From Staphylococcus petrasii (GTDB lineage: Bacteria > Bacillota > Bacilli > Staphylococcales > Staphylococcaceae): DNA of 64,000 nt. Numbering within the stretch: position 1 is the first letter of the stretch; each line of letters opens with the position of its first letter. The translations under genes and the position numbers were made by a program. Below are positions 55,090 through 64,000 of this stretch, in pieces. The notes below the pieces were generated by a model that searched no databases, was not told where the DNA came from, and worked only from the letters and a program-made list of their open reading frames with translations. The stretch is from contig NZ_PPRC01000010.1 of assembly GCF_002902565.1 (NCBI RefSeq), positions 16,599 to 80,598 of the forward strand, in the 5' to 3' direction.

Positions 55090-56268
55090 TTATGAATTTA
55101 AGTAATCTAATACAACTGCGCCTACCGCTTCTGCTGCCACAAGCATAGATGATTCATCAATTCTAAATTTAGGATGATGGTGAGGGTAAGCTTTACCGTC
55201 TTGAGGTGCTGCACCTGAGTAAATAAATGTGCTTGGTAATTCTTTCGCATAAAACGCAAAGTCTTCAGATGGCGGTTGTGCTTCACATTCTTCGACACCT
55301 TTAACATCTGCTAAGTCTGCATTTTCAATTGTTTCCGCTACGTATTCAGTAAACTCTGGGTCATTATATAGAGCTGGATAGTCTTTACTGAATTCAAAGT
55401 CGCATTTAACACCAAACGTTGCTTCAAGTCCTTCAACCAAACGTTTAAGTTCTTCTTCAATACGATCACGTGTAGCATCTGTAAGTGCACGGACATCGCC
55501 TTCAAGTACAATTTTATCTTTAATTACATTGAATTGCCCTTTTCCATCAAAAGAACCAATTGTTACTACGCCAGTTTCAAAAGGATTAAGTCGACGTGAA
55601 ACCACAGTTTGAGCAGTAGTTACAAAGTTAGCACCGGCTACAATCGCATCGTTCGCTGTATGAGGTGATGAGCCATGGCCACCTTCACCTTGCACCGTTA
55701 ATTTGAAATATGAACGGCCTGTTTGGACATTCTCTGAGCGATAATACACTTTACCAGGTTCCATATTCGTCATAACGTGTGTGCCTAGTACATGGTCCAC
55801 GCCTTCTAAAACGCCGTCTTCAATCATGCCTTTCGCACCACCAGGAGGCATTTCTTCTGCAGGTTGGTGAATAACAATAACTTTACCTTTAAATTGGTCT
55901 TTCATTTCAATTAAAGTTTCTGCCAAAATAAGCATGTATGCAGTATGAGCATCATGACCGCACGCATGCATCACGCCATCATTTTTAGATGCGAAAGATA
56001 AACCTGTATCTTCTTGAATAGGAAGTGCATCAAAGTCAGCACGAATAGCGATTGTTTTACCTGGTTCACCACTATCAATCGTAACTTTCACACCATTCTC
56101 GCCAACATTTGTTTCCACCTTACAATCTTTATCTTTGTAAAAATCAGCAATGTATTTAGGTGTTTCTTCTTCTTTAAATGAAAGTTCTGGATGTTCATGT
56201 AAATGACGACGAATTTCAATCATGCGTTCTTCTTTATCTTGCAAACGTTTCACTAAATCTTTTGTCAT
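55090..56268 (-). CDS. M20 family metallopeptidase / amidohydrolase
   Basis: About 392 residues of the M20D subgroup (hippurate hydrolase, N-acyl amino-acid or diaminopimelate deacylases). Metal/catalytic residues: MHACGHDAHTAYML, HQPAEEMPPGGAKGM, GTHVMTN, and a late His in YPHHHPKF. The lid/dimerisation domain runs about 180-295 (GEGGHGSSPHTANDAIVAGA). Substrate unknown. The ATG at 56268 is behind AAGGAGTGG; the longer frame to 56370 would run over the betA terminator, which supports the shorter start. Confidence 0.8.
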   Translation of the reverse strand: MTKDLVKRLQDKEERMIEIRRHLHEHPELSFKEEETPKYIADFYKDKDCKVETNVGENGVKVTIDSGEPGKTIAIRADFDALPIQEDTGLSFASKNDGVMHACGHDAHTAYMLILAETLIEMKDQFKGKVIVIHQPAEEMPPGGAKGMIEDGVLEGVDHVLGTHVMTNMEPGKVYYRSENVQTGRSYFKLTVQGEGGHGSSPHTANDAIVAGANFVTTAQTVVSRRLNPFETGVVTIGSFDGKGQFNVIKDKIVLEGDVRALTDATRDRIEEELKRLVEGLEATFGVKCDFEFSKDYPALYNDPEFTEYVAETIENADLADVKGVEECEAQPPSEDFAFYAKELPSTFIYSGAAPQDGKAYPHHHPKFRIDESSMLVAAEAVGAVVLDYLNS

Positions 56269-56364
56269 CTCTCGTCCACTCCTTCTTTTTCCCTTTCCTT
56301 CATTATATGCCTTTAAAAAATAAAAATGTTGTTGCACGTTTTGGAGTAGAATTCCTATTAAAAA

Positions 56365-56396
56365 AGACATGTTCTACTCATTCATAGAACATGTCT
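56365..56396 (-). terminator. Terminator after betA
   Basis: AGACATGTTCTA / TAGAACATGTCT perfect stem, T6 on the minus strand, 11 bases after the betA stop. Confidence 0.9.
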
Positions 56397-56407
56397 CGAA
56401 AAATTAT

Positions 56408-58120
56408 TTAGTGTTTATAATATGGATCAAATTCCATTGCGCCTGCTTTTTCATCACTTACGCCATTTTTATAATAATCAACATATTGTGGTTCTAATGG
56501 TTCTCTACCACGAATAATGTCTGCCGCTTTTTCAGCAAGCATAAGCACTGGCGCATGAATATTACCATTTGTTGTACGAGGCATAGCTGATGCATCAACC
56601 ACACGTAAGTTTTCCATGCCATGTACTTTCATTGTTAATGGGTCTACTACTGACATTGGATCTGTAGCAGGTCCCATTTTCGCACTACATGAAGGGTGTA
56701 ACGCTGTTTCGCCATCTTTACGTACCCAATCTAATATCTCTTCATCAGTTTGAACAGATGGTCCTGGTGAAATTTCGCCACCATTATATGGATCCATTGC
56801 TTTTTGAGATAAGATATTACGTGCTACTCTAATCGCTTCAACCCATTCTTGTTCATCTTCTTTAGTTGAAAGATAATTAAACACAATACTTGGTTTTTCA
56901 AATGGGTCTTTAGATTTAATCTTCAAGCTACCTCTTGAGTTAGAATACATTGGTCCAACGTGCACTTGATATCCATGTGCTACAGGTGCTTTTTGACCAT
57001 CATATCTTACAGCAATTGGTAAGAAATGGAACATTAAGTTTGGATAATCCACTTGATCATTTGATCTTACAAATGCGCCGCCTTCAAAGTGGTTAGAAGC
57101 TGCTGCACCTTTACGTGCAAATATCCATTGTAAACCAATCCAAGGCATACGTTTTAAATCTAAACTAGGTTGTAAAGATACTGGTTGTTTACATTTATGT
57201 TGAATATAAACTTCTAAGTGGTCCTCAAAGTTTTCCCCTACACCAGGTAAGTGCATACGTGGTTCGATTCCTTTAGATTTTAAGAATTCAGCGTCACCAA
57301 TACCTGATAATTGTAATAATTGAGGTGTATTAAATGCACCACCTGATAAGATAACTTCTCCAGCATCAACAGTATGGTATTTACCATTACGTTTGAAAGT
57401 TACACCTGTTGCTTTATTACCATCAAAGTGAATTTCAGTAACAAACGCACGTGTTTTAACTGTTAAATTTTTGCGTTTCATCGCTGGATGTAAGTAAGCT
57501 CTAGAAGCCGATACACGACGACCATTATGTACTTGACTGTCAAATGGTCCAAAGCCTTCTTGTCTATAACCATTTACGTCTTTTGTTTTGTGATACCCCG
57601 CTTCTACACCTGCATCAAAGAATGATTTAAATAATGGGTTAGTCGCAGGTCCTCTTTTTAATTTGATAGGTCCTTGATGACCTCTATATTTATCATATGG
57701 TGCAGCACCATATGTTTTTTCTAAACGTTTAAAATATGGCAAGCAATGCGCGAAGTCCCATGTTTCCATACCTTCTGGCTCTGCCCAACCTTCATAATCC
57801 ATTGGATTACCACGTTGATAAATCATACCGTTGATAGAACTTGAACCACCAAGCACTTTACCACGTGCATGGTCTACTTTACGTCCCATATGTGGTTCTT
57901 CTTCAGTTTCATAAATCCAGTCATAAAAACGATTACCTGAAGGGAACATTAATGCTGCTGGCATTTGAATGAATAAGTCCCAAGGATAATCACTACGACC
58001 CGCTTCTAATACAAGCACATCTTTATCCTTGTCTTCTGTCAAACGGTTACCTAGCACCGAACCAGCGCTACCTCCTCCGATAATTACGTAATCATAAAAT
58101 TTATTTTTACTCATAGTCAT
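56408..58120 (-). CDS. betA: Choline dehydrogenase
   Basis: 570 residues, GMC oxidoreductase (CudB in S. xylosus). Oxidises choline to betaine aldehyde. FAD motif [20 protein letters not shown] signature [14 protein letters not shown], catalytic His in [11 protein letters not shown] (about 470) and [20 protein letters not shown] at the C-terminus. It follows betB by 133 bases. The ATG at 58120 is six bases from GGGAGG; a second ATG two codons on is possible. Confidence 0.92.
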   Translation of the reverse strand: MTMSKNKFYDYVIIGGGSAGSVLGNRLTEDKDKDVLVLEAGRSDYPWDLFIQMPAALMFPSGNRFYDWIYETEEEPHMGRKVDHARGKVLGGSSSINGMIYQRGNPMDYEGWAEPEGMETWDFAHCLPYFKRLEKTYGAAPYDKYRGHQGPIKLKRGPATNPLFKSFFDAGVEAGYHKTKDVNGYRQEGFGPFDSQVHNGRRVSASRAYLHPAMKRKNLTVKTRAFVTEIHFDGNKATGVTFKRNGKYHTVDAGEVILSGGAFNTPQLLQLSGIGDAEFLKSKGIEPRMHLPGVGENFEDHLEVYIQHKCKQPVSLQPSLDLKRMPWIGLQWIFARKGAAASNHFEGGAFVRSNDQVDYPNLMFHFLPIAVRYDGQKAPVAHGYQVHVGPMYSNSRGSLKIKSKDPFEKPSIVFNYLSTKEDEQEWVEAIRVARNILSQKAMDPYNGGEISPGPSVQTDEEILDWVRKDGETALHPSCSAKMGPATDPMSVVDPLTMKVHGMENLRVVDASAMPRTTNGNIHAPVLMLAEKAADIIRGREPLEPQYVDYYKNGVSDEKAGAMEFDPYYKH

Positions 58121-58253
58121 CTTCGTCCTCCCTTAAAAAATGTTCTTTATATCTATGTTGAATTTAAGTTCGATACGTTACTCTACTTTGTTCAAATAAA
58201 CGGGACCGCATGACATCACAGCTTCTACGGTCCCTCCATAACTTTATTTAGCT

Positions 58254-59744
58254 TTACTTGCTGAAGAAATTCACTGGCTCTGGATTTGTATTAGTTAAGA
58301 TATGTTTAGTAACTAAGTACTCTTCTAAACCTTCTTTACCTAATTCACGGCCAATACCTGATTGTTTGTATCCACCCCATGGTGCTTGTGCAAAGTAAGG
58401 ATGGAAATCATTGATCCATACTGTACCTAATTTAAGTTTATTAGCTACTCGTTGCGCTTTTCCTAAGTCTTTTGAAAAGACAGCCCCAGCTAAGCCATAA
58501 ATAGAATCATTTGCTAACTTAATCGCTTCTTCTTCGCTATCGAAGCCTTCAACAGTAACAACCGGGCCAAATACTTCTTCTTGCACAATACGCATTGAAG
58601 TATCGCAATTAGTAATTACTGTTGGTTCAAAGAATAAACCATCTTTTAAGTCGTCTCTGTCAGGACGTTTACCGCCAATCGCAATTGTTGCGCCTTCTTC
58701 TTTAGCAATGTCCATGTATTTTTCAATTTTACTGCGGTGCTCAGTTGAAATAACTGGACCCATTTCAGTATCATCGTCAAAGCCATTACCTAGTTTAATT
58801 TTTCCGACACGTTCAATTAAGGCCTTTTCAAAGTCATCTTTAATATCGTTATGCACTAAAATACGTGACCCCGCTGAACAAACTTGACCGGCATGGAAAT
58901 AACCACCATTTAATGCTTGGTCTACCGCTAATTCAAAGTCCGCATCATCAAAAATAATATTTGGATTTTTACCACCAAGTTCTAATGCGACATTAGTTAC
59001 GTTATTAGCAGCATTCTTCATAATGTGTTTACCTGTTTCAATACCGCCTGTGAATGAAACTAGGTCCACTTCTTTATGACCTGAAAGTGTGTCGCCAACT
59101 TCTTCACCACTGCTTAGAACTAAGTTGATAACGCCTTTAGGGAAACCTACTTCTTCCATTAACTCGAACACACGAATTGTAGTTAATGGAGTGATTTCAC
59201 TAGGTTTCATAACTAAAGAACAACCAGTTGCTAATGCTGGCGCAATCTTCCATGATGCTTGTAATAATGGATAATTCCATGGTGTAATTTGAGTTACTAC
59301 TCCTACTGGCTCTTTTAATACTTTACTTTCAGAATTTGGAATTGGCGTATTAATAATTTCGCCGCCATCTTTATCTGCTAACCCTGCGAAATACGTAAAT
59401 ACATTCGCAATGTCATCCATATCTGCATATGATTCTTCTAATGTTTTACCAGTATCTAATGTTTCTAATTTTGCTAATTCATCACGATTTTCAGTGATTT
59501 TATCTGCAATAGCTCTAACTTTTTTACCTCTGACTTCACTTGTTTCTAATGACCATTCGCCATCTTCAAAAGCACGACGCGCTGCTAAGATTGCTTGTTC
59601 AGCGTCTTCAGCAGTGCCTTCAGAAACAGTAAAAATAACTTCTTGGTTATACGGATTGATAATATCTCTCGTATTTTTATTTGAACTTTCTACCCATTCA
59701 CCATCTATATATTGACGATTAGACAATTTACTTACAAGTTCCAT
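58254..59744 (-). CDS. betB: Betaine aldehyde dehydrogenase
   Basis: 496 residues, aldehyde dehydrogenase family (CudA). Oxidises betaine aldehyde to glycine betaine with NAD(P)+. QITPWNYPLLQASWKIAPAL, SFTGGIETGKHIM, catalytic Glu in VALELGGKNPNIIF and Cys in YFHAGQVCSAGSRIL are in place. The start is the ATG at 59744, seven bases from GGAGG. It is divergent from the regulator cudC. Confidence 0.92.
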   Translation of the reverse strand: MELVSKLSNRQYIDGEWVESSNKNTRDIINPYNQEVIFTVSEGTAEDAEQAILAARRAFEDGEWSLETSEVRGKKVRAIADKITENRDELAKLETLDTGKTLEESYADMDDIANVFTYFAGLADKDGGEIINTPIPNSESKVLKEPVGVVTQITPWNYPLLQASWKIAPALATGCSLVMKPSEITPLTTIRVFELMEEVGFPKGVINLVLSSGEEVGDTLSGHKEVDLVSFTGGIETGKHIMKNAANNVTNVALELGGKNPNIIFDDADFELAVDQALNGGYFHAGQVCSAGSRILVHNDIKDDFEKALIERVGKIKLGNGFDDDTEMGPVISTEHRSKIEKYMDIAKEEGATIAIGGKRPDRDDLKDGLFFEPTVITNCDTSMRIVQEEVFGPVVTVEGFDSEEEAIKLANDSIYGLAGAVFSKDLGKAQRVANKLKLGTVWINDFHPYFAQAPWGGYKQSGIGRELGKEGLEEYLVTKHILTNTNPEPVNFFSK

Positions 59745-59821
59745 CAAACGACCTCCGTTAAGTTTGTTAAATTTTTATTTAACGAATTTTACAAATTTAT
59801 CCTAGCATATATTTTATACCC

Positions 59822-59836
59822 TTGCAAACGTTCTTA
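59822..59836. promoter_or_regulatory. Near-consensus cre upstream of betB
   Basis: TTGCAAACGTTCTTA matches WTGNAANCGNWNNCW except at one position (T for C at 14). It lies about 80 bases upstream of betB in the divergent promoter region. Confidence 0.4.
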
Positions 59837-59902
59837 TTATCACCATTTTCTTACTTTTCTTGAAAATGAAGTACCAAAAATGCTAATAATAGTAATGCAA
59901 TT

Positions 59903-59931
59903 TTGAAACTTTTTATAAAACACTTTATAAT
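59903..59931 (+). promoter_or_regulatory. Promoter of cudC
   Basis: TTGAAA (59903-59908), 17-base spacer, TATAAT (59926-59931): near-perfect sigma-A promoter 77 bases before cudC. Confidence 0.7.
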
Positions 59932-59954
59932 AATTGAGACTTAAAAAATGGACG

Positions 59955-59983
59955 TAAATATTAATTTATTTTCGTAATATTTA
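59955..59983. promoter_or_regulatory. Palindromic operator candidate for CudC
   Basis: TAAATATTA (59955-59963) and TAATATTTA (59975-59983) form perfect 9-bp arms around an 11-base spacer. The site lies in the predicted cudC leader, 25 bases before the gene, where a GbsR-type repressor could bind as a roadblock. Confidence 0.5.
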
Positions 59984-60007
59984 ATATGCAATAAGGGAGG
60001 TGCAAAC

Positions 60008-60562
60008 ATGGCACGTTCTAAAAATTATGATCAAAAAATTGAAGAGGCCAAAGATTTAGTAATTAACTCAATTGGTGAAACCATGGACTTGTACGGTACA
60101 AACAGAAGTGTAGGTAACTTATATGGCACTATGGTTTTTGAAGGAAGTATGACACTAGATGAAATGCGTGAACAATTACAAATGAGTAAACCAAGTATGA
60201 GTGCAGGCGTTAAAAAACTGCAAGAGTTCGACATCGTAAAACAACAGTTCACTCGTGGTAGTCGAAAACAACATTTTATTGCTGAAAAGAACTTTTTTAA
60301 TTTCTTTCGTAATTTCTTTACTCAAAAATGGGAACGCGAAGTCGATACTAATTTAGAAGCAGTAAATAAAGCAGAAGCACTTCTTCAAGAAACATTACAA
60401 AACGAAAATTTAGATGATGAAGCAAAAGCAGAAGTTGATAAAATTCAAGCGCAACTTAACCATACAAAACAATATTGTAAATGGTTAGAAAATTTAAGTA
60501 ATGCGATTGAAAGCGGCCAAATCTTTGAACATTATCCAATACCAGAAGATGAAGAAAAATAA
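60008..60562 (+). CDS. cudC: GbsR/CudC family choline-betaine regulator
   Basis: 184 residues of the GbsR group (MarR-like winged helix). LYGTMVFEGSMTLDEMREQL followed by QMSKPSMSAGVKKLQEFDIV and KQQFTRGSRKQHF is the DNA-binding core; an aromatic-rich middle (FFNFFRNFFTQKW) may form the choline/betaine pocket. It represses choline oxidation and uptake genes until choline is sensed in relatives. Convergent to cudT and divergent from betB. The ribosome site is AGGGAGG. Confidence 0.85.
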   Translation: MARSKNYDQKIEEAKDLVINSIGETMDLYGTNRSVGNLYGTMVFEGSMTLDEMREQLQMSKPSMSAGVKKLQEFDIVKQQFTRGSRKQHFIAEKNFFNFFRNFFTQKWEREVDTNLEAVNKAEALLQETLQNENLDDEAKAEVDKIQAQLNHTKQYCKWLENLSNAIESGQIFEHYPIPEDEEK

Positions 60563-60590
60563 GCTAGAGGATGTCAAAATCCTCTAGCTT
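60561..60590. terminator. Bidirectional terminator between cudC and cudT
   Basis: AAGCTAGAGGAT / ATCCTCTAGCTT perfect 12-bp stem with A/T-rich flanks, overlapping the cudC stop. Confidence 0.9.
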
Positions 60591-60598
60591 ATTTTATG

Positions 60599-62221
60599 TT
60601 ATAAATTATCGTCTTCTGGCTTTTCTTTAACTTGAACAATCCTTAAAGAACGACGTTCGATTTCTTTATGTTTATCAGCACGTGTTTCGAGTTTAATCCT
60701 ATCTCTATTCAACGTGATAACAAAGGATATCATCATAAAGATAAATATCACAATAAGTGGCACACTTGCTAAAATTGAAGCCGTTTTTAAAACTTCAAGT
60801 GCACGCTCCCCACCTACTAACATTAATGAGAATGGTAATAAGCATAAAGCAAATGCCCAGAATAAACGGTTTGCTTTTAATGGTTCACCAATGACTTTCT
60901 TTTGAGATGCGGCAGCTAAAATATATGAACCAGAATCAAATGTAGTTGCTAAGAATAAGAATGCTGATATTAAGAATAAAACAATAGTTAATGTAGGGAA
61001 TGGTAATTGATGCATAACTTCTATAATTGTAGCTTCTGTACTATGCGCATTTAAGAAGCTAATCACATCAAATTGCCCTGAAATTTGTAAATAAACAGCA
61101 TAGTTACCGAAGATACCAAAGAATAATAGACAACCTAAAGTACCATAGATAATTGTTCCTAAGATAACTTCTTTAAGACGACGACCTTTTGAAATACGAG
61201 CGATGAATAAACCGATAAATGGTGCATATACTAACCACCATGACCAATAGAATATTGTCCAATCTTGTGGGAAGTGCGTTTCTTTACGCCCTTTTATGCC
61301 ACCAAATGGTTCCATCCATGTTGCCATATGGAAAAAGTCCCTCATCATATTACCGAAACTAGTAATTGTAGTTTCCATGATAAAAATTGTTGGTCCTACG
61401 ATAAATACGAATGCTAATAATAAGAATGATAGCCATACGTTTACGTCACTAAGTTTTTGAATACCTTTTTTCAAACCAGTGTAAGAACTGATGGCAAAGA
61501 TGACTGTAATCGTTAGTAAGATAATTGATCGCATGACCATATTTTCTCCATCAATACCTGTAAGTCTTTCAATACCAGCTGAAATCATAGGTACACCTAG
61601 TGCTAATGATGTTGCCGCCCCGCCAAGTAAGCCAAAGATAAATAAGATATCTACTAACTTACCTACAAATTTATCTGTTTGACCTTTTAATACTGGACGA
61701 CATGCCTGACTAATTTTATAAACAGGTTGTTTTTTTACGAATACTAAATAACCGATTGGTAATGCTGGCAATACATATATTGCCCAGGCAATAGGTCCCC
61801 AATGGAACATGCCGTATTGTGTTGCATATGTAAGTGCTTCATCTGTCATTCCTTTTGCGCCATTCGGTGGAACTTGGTAATAGAACGCCCACTCTATAAC
61901 GCCCCAATATAAAATGTCTGAACCAATACCGGCACAGAATAGCATTGATGCCCAACTAAAATTATTAAATTCTGGTCTATCTGTTGCTTTCCCAAGTGTT
62001 ACATTTCCGTATCTTCCAAATGCGATGTATAGTACAAAGAATAATATAGCTAAGCCCATGAATAAGTAAACTGAACCGATTGAATTTGAAATTGCACTGT
62101 TAATATCAGTAATTACCTTTTCACTTGCATCAGGAAATACCATCATCGGTATAACAGCGAATAGTAGTACAATCACCGTCCCTATGAAAGTCGGCCAATC
62201 CATAATTTTCTCTTTTTTCAA
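60599..62221 (-). CDS. cudT: BCCT family choline/betaine transporter
   Basis: 540 residues, twelve membrane helices. BCCT motifs: FSWASMLFCAGIGSDILYWG, the aromatic box TIFYWSWWLVYAPFIGLFIA and RISKGRRLKEVILG. Charged cytoplasmic C-terminus (RIKLETRADKHKEIERRS) could be osmosensing. By position it is the choline importer CudT. It starts at TTG 62221, eight bases from AGGAGG; the next ATG is six codons in. The start codon may limit expression. Confidence 0.85.
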   Translation of the reverse strand: MKKEKIMDWPTFIGTVIVLLFAVIPMMVFPDASEKVITDINSAISNSIGSVYLFMGLAILFFVLYIAFGRYGNVTLGKATDRPEFNNFSWASMLFCAGIGSDILYWGVIEWAFYYQVPPNGAKGMTDEALTYATQYGMFHWGPIAWAIYVLPALPIGYLVFVKKQPVYKISQACRPVLKGQTDKFVGKLVDILFIFGLLGGAATSLALGVPMISAGIERLTGIDGENMVMRSIILLTITVIFAISSYTGLKKGIQKLSDVNVWLSFLLLAFVFIVGPTIFIMETTITSFGNMMRDFFHMATWMEPFGGIKGRKETHFPQDWTIFYWSWWLVYAPFIGLFIARISKGRRLKEVILGTIIYGTLGCLLFFGIFGNYAVYLQISGQFDVISFLNAHSTEATIIEVMHQLPFPTLTIVLFLISAFLFLATTFDSGSYILAAASQKKVIGEPLKANRLFWAFALCLLPFSLMLVGGERALEVLKTASILASVPLIVIFIFMMISFVITLNRDRIKLETRADKHKEIERRSLRIVQVKEKPEDDNL

Positions 62222-62510
62222 TGATGCTCCTCCTCTAATAAATTTTGCTGATTTTATGGGTATTATATATTTTGACGATATCTAATATTAAATAAAAATG
62301 CAAATTCCATTCAAATTAATCAGTTTAATTTTTTGAATAAATATATATTTACAATATATTTATAAGCTCCCCAAATTGCCACAACAACAGTGTTAAATTT
62401 ACACTGAACGTATTTAACAAATTTTACAATGCATTAAAAATGAATATTTATAACTAATATATGCATTTATATTTATTTTCATTTTTTATGAAACAATTTA
62501 TTTTTCAATC
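62222..62510. other. Control region upstream of cudT
   Basis: About 290 AT-rich bases with no gene. Several short palindromes are visible (for example GTGTTAAATTTACAC around 62390-62404). A clear promoter could not be fixed. Confidence 0.35.
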
Positions 62511-62558
62511 AAAAAAAGACTATCAAGTTCTTACTCTTAAATAAGAACTCAACAGTCT
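62511..62558 (-). terminator. Terminator after the Dcu transporter
   Basis: AAGACT...GAGTTCTTA / TAAGAACTT...AGTCTT stem with a T7 run on the minus strand, just after the stop. Confidence 0.85.
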
Positions 62559-62565
62559 TAAAAGT

Positions 62566-63858
62566 TTAATATCCTAATATCATTTTAAGCGTAAATCCGA
62601 CGATGACTGAAACGATAACCGCGAAGAAGCCTGGAATAATAAAGCTCGTTGGTCGTGTTCGCCCCGTTTCATCTAAGCTAACCGCAAAGAGTATCGTTGG
62701 TTGCGCCGGAATAACAAAGTTAACATTTAATGTTTGAACCATCGCAACAAAGTACATTGGTGGAATCCCCATGCTCATCACAATTGGTACCATGATTGAC
62801 GCAGTAGCCGTTTGGGAAATAACAATCATCGCGACCACAGCTACTAAGATGATTACTAACCATGGTACAGATTGTATGGTTTTGCCGATGTCATCTCTAA
62901 TAATTTTTAAGTTTTCAGGCGCGTTAAAGATAGTTGCCCCTAGCCAACCTGGTCCTAACACGGCGAAGAGTGCACCGATAGCTGATTGCGTGATGTTAGA
63001 AGATAGAATATCGCTTGTATTAATTTTCTGTAGCAATAAGTTAACTGCCACACTTAAATACATAAAGAATTGCACAATTTCAGTCATTGTGAGCGCTACT
63101 TCTTTACCGTCAACTTTGAAAGTAGGCATTAATTCAGGGAAGATACCAAATGTTAGAATCCCTACGACACATAATAAGAACGCTACGACACCAATTTTTA
63201 CTTTTTTTGAAAATGAAGGCGCCACTTCAACGTCAGGTGTATGTGCTATTTCACTCTCAGTTACTGCCGTTTTACGTCCTACAAAGGTACAAAAAACACT
63301 TAACAGTAACATCGTAATAATAGCAGTTGGGAGCACAATACTTAAGTATTGGCCCATAGAAATACCATGCCCGGCCATAACTGAAATAATGTATGCCGTC
63401 GCAGAAGCTGCAGGACTACATAATAATGCTAAATTCGCTGTCAGCACTGAAGCCGTTAATGGACGTTTAGGCTGTATATTCGCTTTAACTGCCGTTTTAG
63501 CAATAATCGGTTCTAATGATAAGGCAATATTCGCCGTCCCTACGCCAAATACGAATAGAAAGACAATGATTGGTGCGATAAAGATAATTGATCTAGGAAA
63601 TCGTTCGATAATTTTTGAAGCAAGATAGACTAGATAGTCTATGCCTCCTGTAGCTTGTAAGGTACCACCAGCGATACCAATTGATAAGATGATTAATACT
63701 GCAGTAACGGGCGCTGACCCCGGAGGTAATTGAAATCCAAATATCATGATAAGTTGCGCGACGATGGCGAAGATACCACACCCTAAAGCCCCAGCAGTTC
63801 TAAGCCCTAGTAATATGGCCAATATCATGATGACAATTTCTACTACAAATAGTAGCAT
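62566..63858 (-). CDS. DcuA/DcuB-type C4-dicarboxylate transporter
   Basis: 430 residues, ten to twelve hydrophobic helices. ILAILLGLRTAGALGCGIFA, GGIDYLVYLASKIIERFPRS and GTANIALSLEPIIAKTAVKA line up with E. coli DcuA/DcuB (fumarate/succinate antiport in anaerobiosis), as does LLCSPAASATAYIISVMAGH. The substrate by family is C4-dicarboxylates or aspartate. The ATG follows TAGGAG. A near-perfect CodY box overlaps the leader. Confidence 0.8.
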   Translation of the reverse strand: MLLFVVEIVIMILAILLGLRTAGALGCGIFAIVAQLIMIFGFQLPPGSAPVTAVLIILSIGIAGGTLQATGGIDYLVYLASKIIERFPRSIIFIAPIIVFLFVFGVGTANIALSLEPIIAKTAVKANIQPKRPLTASVLTANLALLCSPAASATAYIISVMAGHGISMGQYLSIVLPTAIITMLLLSVFCTFVGRKTAVTESEIAHTPDVEVAPSFSKKVKIGVVAFLLCVVGILTFGIFPELMPTFKVDGKEVALTMTEIVQFFMYLSVAVNLLLQKINTSDILSSNITQSAIGALFAVLGPGWLGATIFNAPENLKIIRDDIGKTIQSVPWLVIILVAVVAMIVISQTATASIMVPIVMSMGIPPMYFVAMVQTLNVNFVIPAQPTILFAVSLDETGRTRPTSFIIPGFFAVIVSVIVGFTLKMILGY

Positions 63859-63872
63859 GATGAAAGCTCCTA

Positions 63873-63887
63873 ACTTTTCTGAAAATT
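63873..63887. promoter_or_regulatory. CodY box in front of the Dcu gene
   Basis: ACTTTTCTGAAAATT matches AATTTTCWGAAAATT at 14 of 15 positions. It ends 15 bases from the start codon, so a bound CodY could block initiation or elongation. Confidence 0.55.
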
Positions 63888-63978
63888 ATTGTGATTTTTT
63901 TAACATACATATTTTAACACTTTAATATGCCAAACGTATATAACTATACTAATTTTTAAAAATTAACTTTATTATAAA

Positions 63979-63993
63979 TGATAATGATTATCA
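63979..63993. promoter_or_regulatory. Perfect Fur box at the window edge
   Basis: TGATAATGATTATCA is the exact 7-1-7 Fur consensus. It lies 121 bases upstream of the Dcu gene and may instead belong to an iron-regulated gene beyond position 64000. Confidence 0.8.
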
Positions 63994-64000
63994 ATTATAT

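Noticed and set aside
62771..63628. 285-codon open frame antisense to the Dcu transporter
   Set aside because: Long because the real gene avoids certain codons; no ribosome site, no domain, Ile/Thr-rich shadow composition.

Overview
This is chromosomal DNA from a low-GC Firmicute. Gene content and order point to a pigmented Staphylococcus, probably a coagulase-negative species. It carries a complete crtOPQMN staphyloxanthin locus beside isaA, and further along an fda, mqo, mbcS and betaine order that I know from S. aureus. Several blocks look more like coagulase-negative lineages: the TetX-like module, the small-RNA toxin cluster and the long hairpin repeats. I cannot name the species. I saw no rRNA, tRNA, insertion sequence, prophage or CRISPR array.

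Layout. 1-303: 5' end of an aminotransferase gene with an attenuator-like leader. 304-5842: crt operon on the minus strand behind a sigma-B type promoter, with crtP broken by a one-base slip in an A7 tract. 6008-11512: isaA under a WalR-type box, a PPK2 kinase, a PTS IIC-like protein and an amino-acid permease. 11815-13102: NUDIX and EamA pair. 13196-19916: a TetR-controlled divergon. One arm holds DUF2316, NmrA and VOC genes. The other holds TetR, SDR, two amidohydrolases, a SnoaL-like protein and an alpha/beta hydrolase interrupted by a one-base deletion. 19972-23852: fn3K, pyrD, a small membrane protein, queH and a membrane protein. 23853-24742: a cluster resembling a type I toxin-antitoxin locus, with one intact sense/antisense unit and two decayed partial copies.

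24743-27189: TetR and a CocE/NonD hydrolase. 27291-29283: two zinc-ribbon membrane proteins. 29446-31851: alsSD (acetoin) behind a terminator-like leader. 32609-38676: permease, a structured RNA candidate, a class III aminotransferase, an LPXTG protein and an NADH-oxidase-like enzyme. 38800-42121: a lipoprotein glycosidase, a small kinase-like ATPase and class I aldolase. 42131-43909: a PadR regulator and a TetX-like flavin monooxygenase behind three identical palindromes. 44126-54965: methyltransferase, GH1 glycosidase, mqo, ppdK with its regulator, mbcS, an HmoB-like protein and a YozE protein. 55090-62221: M20 peptidase and the choline-to-betaine system (betA, betB, cudC, cudT). 62566-63858: a Dcu-type transporter, followed by a perfect Fur box at the window edge.

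Themes. Much of the window is overflow and stress metabolism: acetoin, malate oxidation, PEP recovery, gluconeogenic aldolase, osmoprotection and carotenoid. Readable control sites include sigma-B, WalR, CodY-like, CcpA cre, Fur, TetR, PadR and GbsR-type sequences. The observations most worth following up are the type I toxin-antitoxin cluster, the PadR operator array with its TetX-like gene, the covarying nested hairpin repeats, and the two frameshifts (crtP and the alpha/beta hydrolase).
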